A DNA stretch of 64,000 nucleotides from Oscillibacter sp. (GCA_017526785.1 JAFXQV010000021.1:1-64000), one strand, 5' to 3'; positions 42,977-52,552 are shown, counted from the first letter of the stretch. Notes: a model not told the origin generated them from the letters alone. A program made the numbers and translations.

Positions 42977-43005
42977 ATTATACAGGAAATCGGCACTCTT
43001 GGCAA
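42977..43005 (-). promoter_or_regulatory. Promoter of uraA
   Basis: Reverse-strand TTGCCA (43000-43005), 17 bp spacer, TATAAT (42977-42982). The transcript would begin near 42970, giving a leader of about 135 nt before the 42835 start. Confidence 0.75.
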
Positions 43006-43090
43006 GCGCCTTTTTGGATGAACGCCACGAAAATTCTATCCAAAGATTGTAAAAAATGACCGTTGCGCGGCGCTTGGAATATTTTCCGCT

Positions 43091-43114
43091 ACTCCCCCGG
43101 ATATCCGGGGGAGT
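43091..43114 (-). terminator. Hairpin after fruA
   Basis: Perfect 10-bp palindrome arms (ACTCCCCCGG / CCGGGGGAGT) with a 4-nt loop, 16 bp after the fruA stop. The following reverse-strand sequence is A-rich rather than U-rich, so its strength as an intrinsic terminator is doubtful. Confidence 0.5.
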
Positions 43115-43130
43115 TCGCGTGATAGATACG

Positions 43131-45056
43131 TTACCTGTCTTTCTTCAACGCCGTGAGAATCAACGCGCCGACGACGGAGCCAATCAGCAGAGCCACGATA
43201 TACATAAACGGGTTGCCCACGGTCGGGAACACGAAGATTCCGCCGTGCGGAGCCATCAGCGTACAGCCGAACAGCATGGACAGCGCGCCCGACACCGCAG
43301 AGCCAGCGATACACGACGGAATCACGCGCCCGGGGTCAGCCGCCGCGTACGGAATCGCGCCTTCCGATATGAAGCACAGTCCCATAATGTAGTTTACAAA
43401 GCCGTTGTTGCGTTCCTCTTCCGTCCACTTCTTGGGGAAGAACGTGGTCGAAATGGCAATGGCAATCGGGGGAACCATGCCGCCGACCATGACCGCCGCC
43501 ATAATGTCGTAGTTGCCGTTGGAGAGCGCGGCAATGCCGAAGGCGTACGAGGCCTTGTTGAACGGGCCGCCCATGTCGATACTCATCATGCCGCCGACGA
43601 CCGCGCCGAGCAGGAGTTTGGAGGAGCCGCCCATAGAGTTGAGCAGTCCCGACAGGCCGGAGTTCAGCGCGCCCATAATCGGGTTGACCGCGCACATAAT
43701 CACGCCGACAATGAAGATACCGCCTAACGGGTAAATCAACATGGGGCGAATACCGTCAAGCGCTTGTGGGAGTTTCTCCGTGGCCTTTTTGAGCCAGCTT
43801 ACCACGAAGCCCGACACAAAGCCCGCCAGTAACGCCGCCAAGAAGCCACCCGACACCGCCGGAGCGCCGTTAAAGATACTCGTGAACGACACGCCGCTGA
43901 CGGCCAGCGCGCCGCCCGTGAAGCCCACCGCCAGTCCGGGACGGTCCGCCATCGACATGGCAATGAAGCCCGCGAGAACCGGGAGCATGAATCCGAACGC
44001 TTCCCCGCCAACGGTCTTGAAGAACGCCGCAAGGGGCGTATTGGAGCCGAAATTGGACGGGTCAATGCTGTAATCGTCGAGCAGGAACGCGAGCGCAATC
44101 ATAATGCCGCCGCCCACCACGAACGGCAACATATGCGAAACGCCGTTCATGAGGTGCTTGTAGAACGCACTGCCGACAGAGTCCCCGGCGCTGGCCGCCG
44201 CCGCCGACGACGCGCCCTCCGCGGAATGGTAAATCGGGGCTTTGCCGTCAAGAATCGTCTGAATTAATTCTTTCGGCTTGTGGATACCGTCGGCGACGCG
44301 CGTAATGACGACGGGCTTTCCGTCGAACCGCGCCATTTCCACGTTTTTGTCCGCCGCGATGATGATACCGTCACAGCGGGCGATTTCGTCCGCCGTGAGA
44401 ACGTTTTTCGCGCCGCCGGAGCCGTTCGTCTCGACTTTTGTTGGCACGCCCATTTCGGTTCCGGCCTTTTCCAGATTTGTCGCCGCCATGTACGTGTGGG
44501 CGATACCCGTGGGACACGCCGTGACCGCCAGAATGCGGAACCCGCCGACAGCCGAGCCACGCGCCGCCGCCTCTTGGTCGGTGAAACTCTCGCTTCCGAA
44601 ATGTTCCTTTTCGGCGTCGTCCAGCATTTTCAGGAACTCTTCCTCGGTTTTCGCGGAACGCAGTTGCGCCACGAAATCCTCTTCCGCTAACAGGTTCATC
44701 AGCCGCGCCAGCATGTCCACATGTAAACTGCCGTTCATCGGCGCGGCAATCATGAAGAACAGGTCACTCTTTTCGTCGTCGTCGGCGTTGTACTGAATCC
44801 GCTCCGCCGTACGCGCAACCGCCAGACTGGGCGCGGTGACAACGTTCGTTTTCGCGTGCGGTACCACAATGCCGTTGCCCACGTAGGTGGAAAACTCCTC
44901 CTCACGGGCGAAAATGGCCTGTGTGTACGCGTCCTTGTCGGTAATGTTGCCGTGCGTGAATTGCAAGTCTACTAACTTGTCAATCACTTCGGCCTTGCTG
45001 GACGCCTTGACATTTAACGCCGTGGCGCTCCTGCTGAACAGTTCTATCAGCCGCAT
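43131..45056 (-). CDS. fruA: Fructose-specific PTS enzyme IIABC
   Basis: 641-residue membrane permease that phosphorylates fructose to fructose 1-phosphate on entry. EIIA (1-150, active His in 'GIVVPHAKT'), EIIB (about 173-270, active Cys in 'AVTACPTGIAHTYMAA'), EIIC (about 295-640, several helices, 'GGGIMIALAFLLD', 'GALNSGLSGLLNSMG'). Gene order in fruK-fruA is as usual, but the DeoR-type fruR is not adjacent. Confidence 0.95.
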   Translation of the reverse strand: MRLIELFSRSATALNVKASSKAEVIDKLVDLQFTHGNITDKDAYTQAIFAREEEFSTYVGNGIVVPHAKTNVVTAPSLAVARTAERIQYNADDDEKSDLFFMIAAPMNGSLHVDMLARLMNLLAEEDFVAQLRSAKTEEEFLKMLDDAEKEHFGSESFTDQEAAARGSAVGGFRILAVTACPTGIAHTYMAATNLEKAGTEMGVPTKVETNGSGGAKNVLTADEIARCDGIIIAADKNVEMARFDGKPVVITRVADGIHKPKELIQTILDGKAPIYHSAEGASSAAAASAGDSVGSAFYKHLMNGVSHMLPFVVGGGIMIALAFLLDDYSIDPSNFGSNTPLAAFFKTVGGEAFGFMLPVLAGFIAMSMADRPGLAVGFTGGALAVSGVSFTSIFNGAPAVSGGFLAALLAGFVSGFVVSWLKKATEKLPQALDGIRPMLIYPLGGIFIVGVIMCAVNPIMGALNSGLSGLLNSMGGSSKLLLGAVVGGMMSIDMGGPFNKASYAFGIAALSNGNYDIMAAVMVGGMVPPIAIAISTTFFPKKWTEEERNNGFVNYIMGLCFISEGAIPYAAADPGRVIPSCIAGSAVSGALSMLFGCTLMAPHGGIFVFPTVGNPFMYIVALLIGSVVGALILTALKKDR

Positions 45057-45124
45057 AACGTCTCTCCTTCCGTTTGCCGTGTTCGGTTTCTATGGAAACG
45101 GGCGACGCCCGTATTTCCCGCGCC

Positions 45125-46027
45125 TTAGAGTGTGGCGAGCAGTTCGTCAATTTTCTGACGCTCCGCCAGTCCGATAGAGAACGCCGTCGCGCTTCCGGCG
45201 GCGGTGCCGAGTTTTAACGCGTACTCGTAATCACCCGTTTTCAGGTAGCCCGCCAAGAAGCCCGCTACCATGGAATCGCCCGCGCCCACACTGTTCATGA
45301 CCTTTCCCTTCGGGCAGCCGATTCTGTGACTATGGCCTTTCTCGTCAAGCAGCAGCGCGCCGTCCCCCGCCATGGACACCAGAATATTGCGCCCGCCGCG
45401 CTCCTGCAACTTCGCGGCGCACTCGATGATTTCGGCGTCCGTTTTGAGAACCCGCCCGAAAATTTCGCCCAGCTCGTGGTTGTTCGGCTTAATCAGGAAC
45501 GGGTGATATTTCAGGACGTTGACCAGTAAATCTTTCGTGGCGTCCACGGCAACGCGGAGATGTTTCGATTCCAGACGCGCCATGATTTTTTCGTAGGTGT
45601 CGCCGGGCAGACACGCCGGAATCGAACCCGACAGCACAAGCGTGTCGTCCGCGCCGATGTTGTCGAGTTGCGCGTAGAGTTTCGCCATGTCGGCGTCCGT
45701 GATGACGGGGCCGATACCGTTAATTTCGGTCTCCTCTGCGGCCTTGATTTTGACATTGACACGCGTCTGACCGTCCGCCAGATGGATGAAGTCTGTTTTC
45801 AGCCCCACGGCGTGGAGGCCTTTTTCGAGACCGTCCCCCATGAAGCCCGCGACAAAGCCTAACGCCACGGTGTCAAAGTCCAGTGTGCGGAGTACGTTCG
45901 AGACGTTGATACCCTTGCCGCCGCACTGGTAGTCCTCGAACCGGTTGCGGTTAATCGCGCCGGGCGTCAGCGCGTCCAGATGGATGACGTAATCAATCGC
46001 CGGGTTGAAAGTTACGGTGTAAATCAT
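45125..46027 (-). CDS. fruK: 1-phosphofructokinase
   Basis: PfkB-family kinase making fructose 1,6-bisphosphate from the FruA product. 300 residues from MIYTVTFNPAID; 'GGKGINVSNVLRTL' (first PfkB signature region) and 'SVGAGDSMVAGFLAG' (second signature with the catalytic Asp). AGGGGG precedes the start. The open frame continues upstream to 46207 but overlaps the TPR gene and is not PfkB-like. Confidence 0.95.
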   Translation of the reverse strand: MIYTVTFNPAIDYVIHLDALTPGAINRNRFEDYQCGGKGINVSNVLRTLDFDTVALGFVAGFMGDGLEKGLHAVGLKTDFIHLADGQTRVNVKIKAAEETEINGIGPVITDADMAKLYAQLDNIGADDTLVLSGSIPACLPGDTYEKIMARLESKHLRVAVDATKDLLVNVLKYHPFLIKPNNHELGEIFGRVLKTDAEIIECAAKLQERGGRNILVSMAGDGALLLDEKGHSHRIGCPKGKVMNSVGAGDSMVAGFLAGYLKTGDYEYALKLGTAAGSATAFSIGLAERQKIDELLATL

Positions 46028-46062
46028 AAGGCGTTCCCCCTCGTGATATGCTTTACCGCGCC

Positions 46063-46091
46063 ATGATACCACGTACGGCGGCAATTTACAA
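46063..46091 (-). promoter_or_regulatory. Promoter of fruK-fruA
   Basis: Reverse-strand TTGTAA (46086-46091), 17 bp spacer, TATCAT (46063-46068), 36 bp before fruK. It means fruK-fruA need not depend on the upstream TPR gene's transcript. Confidence 0.6.
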
Positions 46092-46118
46092 CCGGGAAAT
46101 TCCGCTTTTTGCGTACTG

Positions 46119-47462
46119 TCACGCCTCGCTGGATAAGGCGTCAAGCCATTCCTGTATCGATTTAGTTCGCGGATGTTCTGTCCCCAAAACTTGTAAGTGG
46201 ATAGCAAGCACCTTTTCCAACCATTTCAGCGCTTCCCTGAAATCACCTTGTTCAAAATAAAGCGCTCCAATATTATGTGCCGTGTCGGGGTGGTCTACAC
46301 CAAGAACACGTTCACAGATACCCAATGCCTCTTGATACCATTTCAACGCGCTGGCATAGTCCCCTTGCGCTTTATATACCTGACCAATGTTGTGATAGGT
46401 TACCGCCGTGTAGGGATGGTCTGTGCCAAGCACAGTTTCATAAATACGCAACGCCTTTTGATACCATTCCAACGCGCTGGCATGGTCTCCTTGTATGTGA
46501 TATACTAACCCAATATTATTGTAGGTGGTCGCGGTGTAGGGATGGTCTGCGCCAAGGACAGTTTCATAAATACGTAGCGCTTTTTGATACCATTCCAACG
46601 CACTGACATAGTTCCCTTGATTCTTGTATACGCCCGCGATATTGCTATAGGTTGTCGCAGTGTCGGGGTGGTCTGTGCCAAGTACAGTTTCGCGGATACG
46701 CAATGCTTTTTGCAACCATTCCGACGCGCTGGCATAGTCTCCTAAATCATCGTATACAAAACCAATGCCATTATAAGTTTCCGCCGTGTCGGGATTGTTC
46801 GTGCCAAGTATCTGCTCCCGAATTTCACACTGTTTTTGAAGCAGTGTCAACGCGTCGGCATAACGCGCCTTATCGTAAAATTCCTGTGCCTGATTTCCCA
46901 GCGATATCGCCAGCGCCAACAGTTCTTCTCCCGGTAAAGAAAAGTCCACCGTCACATTGACGCCTATGCTTTGTTCTTCCGGACGCGCTACCGTTTCCGG
47001 CTCCGGGGCGGCTTCCTCGTCCTTAAAGCGAAAGAACAACTTGATATAGTCGTAAAAGTCATAGGCGCGCCGATTTAACAGCGCGTCCGCCTCCGGCGTG
47101 AGACAGAAAATCAGTGTCCGGTTCCGCTTCGAGAGCGCGTTCCGGCTGAAATTCAAGCGCCGCACCGCGTTGATGTCCCACTTATCCACGTCCCACAAGG
47201 CAAGGTGGAAATTCAGAAAAATATACGCTTTCCGTTCCGGCTCACTGTCCATGAGTTCGGAAATTTTCACCAGTTCGCGGCTCTCCCGCGAGAAGTCGTA
47301 CACGCGCACCGCGCCCCCGGCGTACTGCTTCACGACCGCCGCCTGTGTCCGGGGCGAGGCGACCAGCGCGTAAAAGCCGCTCCGCCCGTCGCGCAGAACG
47401 CGCCCCAGCGAGTACAGCGCGGCGTCGTTTACGTCTCCCGCATTCGCGCTCCCTTTTCCCAT
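46119..47462 (-). CDS. TPR-repeat protein partnered with an AAA ATPase
   Basis: 447 residues. The N-terminal 150 residues contain 'RRLNFSRNALSKRNRTLIFC' and 'NRRAYDFYDYIKLFFRF', a pattern I associate with STAND-type TPR proteins (LNxxRxxL...F.L....L....A.DF). Residues 185-433 are six 42-residue TPR units of the kinesin-light-chain type ('YQKALRIYETVLGTDHPYT'). The gene starts 34 nt before the stop of the upstream ATPase, in another frame, so expression is coupled. A sensor or scaffold role for the pair is inferred. The repeat DNA is almost identical between units and AT-richer than the neighbours. Confidence 0.75.
   Translation of the reverse strand: MGKGSANAGDVNDAALYSLGRVLRDGRSGFYALVASPRTQAAVVKQYAGGAVRVYDFSRESRELVKISELMDSEPERKAYIFLNFHLALWDVDKWDINAVRRLNFSRNALSKRNRTLIFCLTPEADALLNRRAYDFYDYIKLFFRFKDEEAAPEPETVARPEEQSIGVNVTVDFSLPGEELLALAISLGNQAQEFYDKARYADALTLLQKQCEIREQILGTNNPDTAETYNGIGFVYDDLGDYASASEWLQKALRIRETVLGTDHPDTATTYSNIAGVYKNQGNYVSALEWYQKALRIYETVLGADHPYTATTYNNIGLVYHIQGDHASALEWYQKALRIYETVLGTDHPYTAVTYHNIGQVYKAQGDYASALKWYQEALGICERVLGVDHPDTAHNIGALYFEQGDFREALKWLEKVLAIHLQVLGTEHPRTKSIQEWLDALSSEA
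46164..46910 (-). repeat. 126-bp tandem repeat array encoding TPR units
   Basis: Six in-frame copies in the TPR gene. Units 2-5 are nearly identical at DNA level (e.g. 'TACCATTCCAACGC'-type blocks recur every 126 bp on the plus strand). The last unit is three codons shorter, lacking a 'xTY' segment. Recent repeat expansion is likely, and copy number may vary between strains. Confidence 0.85.
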
Positions 47463-48868
47463 GCCGCGCCGCCTTCCTTCCGTCTGACATAGTGCAGTTC
47501 TTCCAGATAGTCCGCCACAAGCGGGTGGACGTTAAACCAGCGTTCCCCGTTGTATTCCAGCACCGCCCGCGCCTGAAGCATATCCAGCAACGTTTTACTT
47601 CTCTCGATTTCCCGGCGCTTCCCGGCGCAGATTTCCGCCAAAAACTTGTGTTCGTCGCCCTCAATCCGGCGCGTCAAGTCGCCTTGCACTTCCTTTAACG
47701 CCTGTTCGGCGTCCTCCGGCGTGATGGTCTGATTCGGGTCGCCCGTCCGGTACCCGCGATACGACGCCAGCTCCGCCGCGTCCCGGATGGCCTTGAACAA
47801 GTCCCGCAGAGAGCCGCCCGTCTTGGAAATCATCCGTTCCAGCGCGTCCGGGTGAATCAGACCTTCCGCGACGCGTCTGCTTACGATGTCCCGCAGACGC
47901 TGTACGCCTTCCGGGTACGGCTGTCCGTCGAGCGTTTCGAGTTTCAGCATGGGGAACACCTCGAAGCGCTGAAACGAGTGTTCAAACGCCGCGAAACCCT
48001 TGTCATAGTAAAGGGCAATCGGGAACGTGTAAATCACGGGAAAGGAAACGTTTGTGAGTTTGTCGGCGTGGCTGAAAAAGAGGTTCCGCGCCTCCTCTAA
48101 GTCCTCCAAGTGGTCAAGCCCCTCGAAAATCAAGACGGGTTGTTTTCCGCCTCCGACTTTTTTGGTAATGGCGTCCGAAAGCCGCCAGAGGACGTTACGC
48201 CATTGCGCGTAATTGTGTTTAATGCGCGTTTCCGACTTTTCGCGTACCGTGTCATTGTATTTCAGGTCGCTGTTGAGCTTTGCGAACAGATTGGTAACGG
48301 CTTGCAAAAGCGGCGGCGCGCCGATTTCCACGCCCGCGCCGACAGATACTGTTTCCTCTTTGACCCTTTCGGTCTCGAACACAACGGGCGTCCAGAAACT
48401 TTGAATCAGTTTCAGCGTGTCCGGCGCAATGGACACGTCTACTTTCAGCGCCGTCTGGTACAGCGCTTCCCCCATGAGAATCAGCAAATCCGAAAAGCGC
48501 GGATTATTTTCGAGCGGCAGGCGTTCGTCACACTGAATCATGACGACCTGTCGCCCCTCTGTTTCCAGACGCAGTTTCATTTTATTGAGTTCGGTACTTT
48601 TGCCGCAGCCGCGGTGGCCAAGCAGAAGCATGGCACCGCGTTCTCGGGGTATGCGGCAGGCCTTTTCAAGATTGAAAATGGGTGACTTGTTCGGGTTTCC
48701 GGTTCGGGCGTCCATGGTCTCAATATAGAAGTCGCGCATTTCTTCCGGCGTGACAAGCGGCATACCGTCGAACGCGTCCGCGATTTCCTCAATATTCTGC
48801 GCCTTTTTGAGTTTCCGGGGCGGTATCAGGCTCTCGAAATCCTCCGTGTAGATGTCAAAGTCACTCAT
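47429..48868 (-). CDS. AAA-type P-loop ATPase (STAND-like), partner of the TPR protein
   Basis: 479 residues. Walker A 'LLLGHRGCGKSTELNKMKL' at about 82-100, 'QVVMIQCDE' after it, Walker B 'PVLIFEGLDHLEDLEEA' at about 245-260, and sensor-like 'VIYTFPIAL'. The C-terminus ('LLDMLQARAVLEYNGERWFN', 'VHPLVADYL') resembles a winged-helix domain as in AAA/STAND ATPases. Overlaps the TPR gene by 34 nt; 31 bp after the Nudix gene. It looks like one half of a split STAND NTPase; function is inferred only. Confidence 0.75.
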   Translation of the reverse strand: MSDFDIYTEDFESLIPPRKLKKAQNIEEIADAFDGMPLVTPEEMRDFYIETMDARTGNPNKSPIFNLEKACRIPRERGAMLLLGHRGCGKSTELNKMKLRLETEGRQVVMIQCDERLPLENNPRFSDLLILMGEALYQTALKVDVSIAPDTLKLIQSFWTPVVFETERVKEETVSVGAGVEIGAPPLLQAVTNLFAKLNSDLKYNDTVREKSETRIKHNYAQWRNVLWRLSDAITKKVGGGKQPVLIFEGLDHLEDLEEARNLFFSHADKLTNVSFPVIYTFPIALYYDKGFAAFEHSFQRFEVFPMLKLETLDGQPYPEGVQRLRDIVSRRVAEGLIHPDALERMISKTGGSLRDLFKAIRDAAELASYRGYRTGDPNQTITPEDAEQALKEVQGDLTRRIEGDEHKFLAEICAGKRREIERSKTLLDMLQARAVLEYNGERWFNVHPLVADYLEELHYVRRKEGGAAWEKGARMRET

Positions 48869-48899
48869 GATAAAAATACCTCCCGCGAGTTTTACCGAA

Positions 48900-49511
48900 T
48901 TAGTCGCCGTTCACAAGATACGCGGTGATACGCGCCGTCATGCCCCAGATAACGTGTCCGCGCCAGTGCCAGACCGGAACCTGTACGCGTCCCGCCGCCC
49001 ACGGGTAGTCACGCGGAATCCCCACGGCCTCATAGGGGAAATTGTCCGGCGGACGCGGAATCAGGTCGTAGGCGTACAGTTCGGGGGCGGTCTCCCGGAA
49101 AAACGACAGCGGTACCGTGAACGTCTCCGACACCTCCGCCGGGGACGCTTTCAGATATTGTAACCCGTCCGCGCTGACGTATCCCAAGACCGGGTACAGC
49201 AGAAATCCGCGCTGGTTGCACAAAAAATCCAAGTCCCCCAGCGGCGTGACGCAGGCGCGGGGAATGGACAACTCCTCTTCGGTCTCGCGCAACGCGCAGA
49301 CAAGGGGCGTCTCGCCGGGTTCGATACGCCCGCCGGGAAAGCAGACTTCCCCGGCCTGACGAATCCCCGTGGCGCGGACTTCATAGAGCAGTTCCAGACC
49401 GTCCGCGCCGTCCAGAAGCGGACAGAGTACGGCGTAGGCGCGTGTCGCGCCCAGCAGTCCGGGCGTACGCCCCCGAAAGCGACGCCGGAAGGCCTCCACG
49501 CGTTCCGTCAT
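48900..49511 (-). CDS. Nudix hydrolase, CoA-pyrophosphatase type
   Basis: 203 residues with a complete Nudix box: 'GGRIEPGETPLVCALRETEE' followed by ELSI (about 60-84). The preceding 'RQAGEVCFPGG' and the length are those of the YeaB/NudL CoA-pyrophosphatase group. Start at 49511 overlaps azlD by 4 nt. The upstream extension to 49592 is in the wrong frame of azlD and not supported. Confidence 0.88.
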   Translation of the reverse strand: MTERVEAFRRRFRGRTPGLLGATRAYAVLCPLLDGADGLELLYEVRATGIRQAGEVCFPGGRIEPGETPLVCALRETEEELSIPRACVTPLGDLDFLCNQRGFLLYPVLGYVSADGLQYLKASPAEVSETFTVPLSFFRETAPELYAYDLIPRPPDNFPYEAVGIPRDYPWAAGRVQVPVWHWRGHVIWGMTARITAYLVNGD

Positions 49512-49822
49512 GCCGACACCAGAAACCATTCCAGCAGGAACACGACCGCACAACAGGACACCGCCACGGGAAACAGTCCCGCGCCCATCCACGCCAGCAA
49601 AATGCCCAGTCCGAGCGCCGCGCCGCCCGCTATCGGGGTACGCGTCGCCTCGATGATAGCGGGAAACGTCATGACCGACAGCGTGACATAGGGGACATAG
49701 TAAAGGAAAGAGCGCAGAAAGCGGTTACGAATTTGCTTTCTAAGGAGCGTCAGCGGGAGAACACGTATGGCGTAGCAGACCGCCGCCATGACCGCCAGAT
49801 AGAGCCAGATTTGATGTGTCAT
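49508..49822 (-). CDS. azlD: AzlD family branched-chain amino acid exporter subunit
   Basis: 104 residues with four hydrophobic helices ('YLAVMAAVCYAIRVLPLTLL' at the N-terminus, 'YYVPYVTLSVMTFPAII'). AzlD works with AzlC to export branched-chain amino acids. Start at 49822 with GGTG-type overlap to azlC (4 nt). Confidence 0.92.
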   Translation of the reverse strand: MTHQIWLYLAVMAAVCYAIRVLPLTLLRKQIRNRFLRSFLYYVPYVTLSVMTFPAIIEATRTPIAGGAALGLGILLAWMGAGLFPVAVSCCAVVFLLEWFLVSA

Positions 49823-50556
49823 GTCTCCACCTCTTTCTGTGTGTCGCCGGGGATTGGGAACAGCGCCGCCGCAAGCCCGGACAGTACAAGCGTCAGTAAA
49901 ATGGTACGCGTGCCGCCGGAGAGCATGGGCAGGAGGCGCGACGCCGCGAACGACGCGCCGAAACTCAACAGCGCGAACAGTCCTACAATTTTGTCCTGTT
50001 TTGCGGGCGGCACGACAACGGCGATGAACATGCCGAACAGTGCCACGCTCAACGCGCTGACGACGCGTCCGGGCAACAGGTTTCCGGCAATGACGCCGAC
50101 GGCGGTTCCGGCCGCCCAGCACGGAATGGCCACAAGGTACGACCCGTAACTGTACCACGGGTCAAGGGGCTTGGGCTGTGCGACGGCGATTCCGAAAAGC
50201 TCGTCCGTGATAGAGTAGCCGACCAAAAGACGGTGGCGCAAGGGCGTTGTCGGGGACATGCGCTGGCTTAACGCGAAACTCATCAGCAGGTAACGGGCGT
50301 TGGCGATAAGCGTCACGAGTGCCATTTCCAGATAGGAGGCGTTCGCGGCGATAACGGTAAGGGCGGCGTACTCCCCGGCGGAGGCCATGCCGAAGAAACT
50401 TAAAAAGAATCCCTGCACGGCGGTTAATCCGGCGTTCCGGGCGGCGATTCCCAGCGAGAACGCCACCGCGAAATAGCCTAAGCCAATCGGCACGCCGTCC
50501 CGCGCCCCGTTCGCAAGCGCGATTCTGTGTTTGTCTAACACGCGCAAATTGACCAC
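49819..50556 (-). CDS. azlC: AzlC family amino acid exporter
   Basis: About 245 residues, polytopic; 'LPIGLGYFAVAFSLG'-type N-terminus ('VPIGLGYFAVAFSLGIAAR') and 'SITDELFGIAVA' are diagnostic. The longest start is GTG at 50556, but a TTG nine bases downstream (50547) has AGGAA at better spacing. 6 bp after lepA. Confidence 0.92.
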   Translation of the reverse strand: MVNLRVLDKHRIALANGARDGVPIGLGYFAVAFSLGIAARNAGLTAVQGFFLSFFGMASAGEYAALTVIAANASYLEMALVTLIANARYLLMSFALSQRMSPTTPLRHRLLVGYSITDELFGIAVAQPKPLDPWYSYGSYLVAIPCWAAGTAVGVIAGNLLPGRVVSALSVALFGMFIAVVVPPAKQDKIVGLFALLSFGASFAASRLLPMLSGGTRTILLTLVLSGLAAALFPIPGDTQKEVET

Positions 50557-50562
50557 TTCCTG

Positions 50563-52368
50563 TCACTCATCGAGTTTGAGTACGGCAAGAAAGGCCTCTG
50601 TCGGAATCTGTACGCTTCCGAGACTGCGCATTTTCTTCTTGCCCTCTTTCTGTTTTTCGAGCAGTTTCTTTTTCCGGGAGATGTCGCCGCCGTAGCACTT
50701 GGCAAGCACGTCTTTCCGCATAGCCTTGACCGTCTCCCGCGCGATAATGCGCCCGCCGATAGCCGCCTGTATCGGCACCTCGAACAACTGCCGCGGGATG
50801 TTCTCTTTCAGCTTTTCGCAGAGTTTCCGCGCCCGTGCGTACGCCTTATCCTTGTGCGCGATGAAGCTCAGCGCGTCGACCTGTTCGCCGTTGACAAGCA
50901 GATTGACCTTGACAAGTTCGCTTAGGCGGTACGATGAAAGCTCATAGTCAAGGGAAGCGTAGCCCCGCGTACTGGCTTTGAGGGTGTCGAAGAAGTCATA
51001 GATAATCTCATTGAGGGGCATTTCGTAGTGTAACTCGACAAGGCGCGTGTCAAGGTACTGCATATCTTTGAACTGTCCGCGCCTGTCCTGACACATGGGC
51101 ATAATTGCCCCCACGTAGTCATTGGGCGAAATAATAGACACTTTTACATAGGGTTCCTCGGCCTGTTGGATGGACGCCGGGTCGGGGTAATTGTGCGGGT
51201 TGTCCACGCGGACAGTCGTACCGTCAGTTTTCGTGACCTCGTAAATGACGGATGGAAGCGTAGTCACAAGGTCTAAGTCAAATTCGCGTTCGATACGTTC
51301 CTGTATGACCTCCATATGGAGCATGCCCAGAAAGCCGCAACGGAAACCGAATCCCAGTGCCGCCGACGATTCCGGCTCAAAAGACAGGGAAGCGTCGTTG
51401 AGACGGAGTTTTTCGAGCGCGTCGCGCAGGTCGGGATAGCGGGAACCGTCCTCTGTGTAAATGCCGCAGTAGACCATAGGCTGTACGGGGCGGTATCCGG
51501 GCAGGGGTTCGGCGGCAGGGCGTTCGGCGTCCGTGACGGTATCGCCCACGCGGGTGTCGGCGACGTTCTTAATAGACGCCGTGAAGTAGCCCACGTCCCC
51601 GGCTTCGAGTACGTCGCAGGGTTCCAAGCCCAGCGGCAACAGGTGTCCGCACTCCACGACCTGATAGGACGCCCCGGTAGCCATGAGCCGGACGTTCCCG
51701 CCCTTTTTCAGACGCCCTTCCATGAGGCGCATATAGACAATGACGCCCCGGTAACTGTCGTATTGACTGTCGAATACGAGTGCCTTTAGCGGCGCGTCGG
51801 GGTCTCCGGACGGTGCCGGGACGTTCGCTATGATATCTTCCAGCACGGCGTCAATATTGACGCCCATTTTCGCGGAAATCTCCGGGGCGTCCAGCGCCGG
51901 AAGCCCGATAATGTCCTCCACTTCCTGTTTGGCGCGTTGGGGGTCGGCGGCGGGCAGGTCGATTTTGTTGAACACGGGCAGGATTTCAAGGTCATGCTCC
52001 ATGGCAAGGTATGTGTTGGCGAGTGTCTGCGCCTCCACGCCCTGCGTCGCGTCCACGACAAGCACCGCGCCCTCACACGCCGCCAGAGAGCGCGACACTT
52101 CATAGTGAAAGTCGACATGTCCGGGGGTGTCGATGAGATTCAGCGTGTACGTCTGGCCGTCCTTGGCGGGATAGAGCAGGCGCACGGCGCGGGCTTTGAT
52201 GGTAATACCGCGTTCCCGTTCCAAGTCCATGTTGTCGAGCAGTTGATTTTCCATTTGACGCGCTTCGACAGCGCCGCACTTTTCGAGTAAGCGGTCGGCG
52301 AGCGTGGACTTTCCGTGGTCGATGTGCGCGATAATCGAAAAGTTGCGAATGCGGGATTGTGTATCCAT
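50563..52368 (-). CDS. lepA: Elongation factor 4 (LepA)
   Basis: Translational GTPase that acts on stalled or back-translocated ribosomes. 601 residues: G1 '[15 protein letters not shown]', G2 region 'RERGITI', G3 'DTPGHVDF', G4 'NKIDLP', and the LepA-specific C-terminal domain ('[20 protein letters not shown]'-like '[20 protein letters not shown]'). AGGAGG precedes the start at 52368. Confidence 0.97.
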   Translation of the reverse strand: MDTQSRIRNFSIIAHIDHGKSTLADRLLEKCGAVEARQMENQLLDNMDLERERGITIKARAVRLLYPAKDGQTYTLNLIDTPGHVDFHYEVSRSLAACEGAVLVVDATQGVEAQTLANTYLAMEHDLEILPVFNKIDLPAADPQRAKQEVEDIIGLPALDAPEISAKMGVNIDAVLEDIIANVPAPSGDPDAPLKALVFDSQYDSYRGVIVYMRLMEGRLKKGGNVRLMATGASYQVVECGHLLPLGLEPCDVLEAGDVGYFTASIKNVADTRVGDTVTDAERPAAEPLPGYRPVQPMVYCGIYTEDGSRYPDLRDALEKLRLNDASLSFEPESSAALGFGFRCGFLGMLHMEVIQERIEREFDLDLVTTLPSVIYEVTKTDGTTVRVDNPHNYPDPASIQQAEEPYVKVSIISPNDYVGAIMPMCQDRRGQFKDMQYLDTRLVELHYEMPLNEIIYDFFDTLKASTRGYASLDYELSSYRLSELVKVNLLVNGEQVDALSFIAHKDKAYARARKLCEKLKENIPRQLFEVPIQAAIGGRIIARETVKAMRKDVLAKCYGGDISRKKKLLEKQKEGKKKMRSLGSVQIPTEAFLAVLKLDE

Positions 52369-52427
52369 AGCGCCTCCTTTTTGCGCTTCCTAAGTATTTT
52401 TCTCAAAACGGCGGATTTCACGCTTTT

Positions 52428-52456
52428 AGTATACCGCTTTCATGCGGAAAATGCAA
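52428..52456 (-). promoter_or_regulatory. Promoter of lepA
   Basis: Reverse-strand TTGCAT (52451-52456), 17 bp spacer, TATACT (52428-52433), 60 bp before lepA. The genes downstream (azlC to the TPR gene) are close enough to share this transcript. Confidence 0.6.
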
Positions 52457-52523
52457 GCGCCGCAAGGAATTTTTTGAAATTGCGCGGTGCCGGAGATTCT
52501 TTCTCTGCGCGACTAATTTTGTG

Positions 52524-52552
52524 TTGACACGAATGCCGATACCGTGTACAAT
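52524..52552 (+). promoter_or_regulatory. Promoter of comEC-holA-rnmV-glnS
   Basis: TTGACA (52524-52529), 17 bp spacer, TACAAT (52547-52552). One mismatch from consensus, about 90 bp before comEC, divergent from the lepA promoter. Confidence 0.75.

Noticed and set aside
46164-46910. CRISPR array
   Set aside because: The repeats are 126 bp, contiguous and in frame; they encode TPR units.
47429-47462. Frameshift joining the ATPase and TPR genes
   Set aside because: Both frames have their own intact start and stop, and the overlap is short; a split gene pair is simpler.
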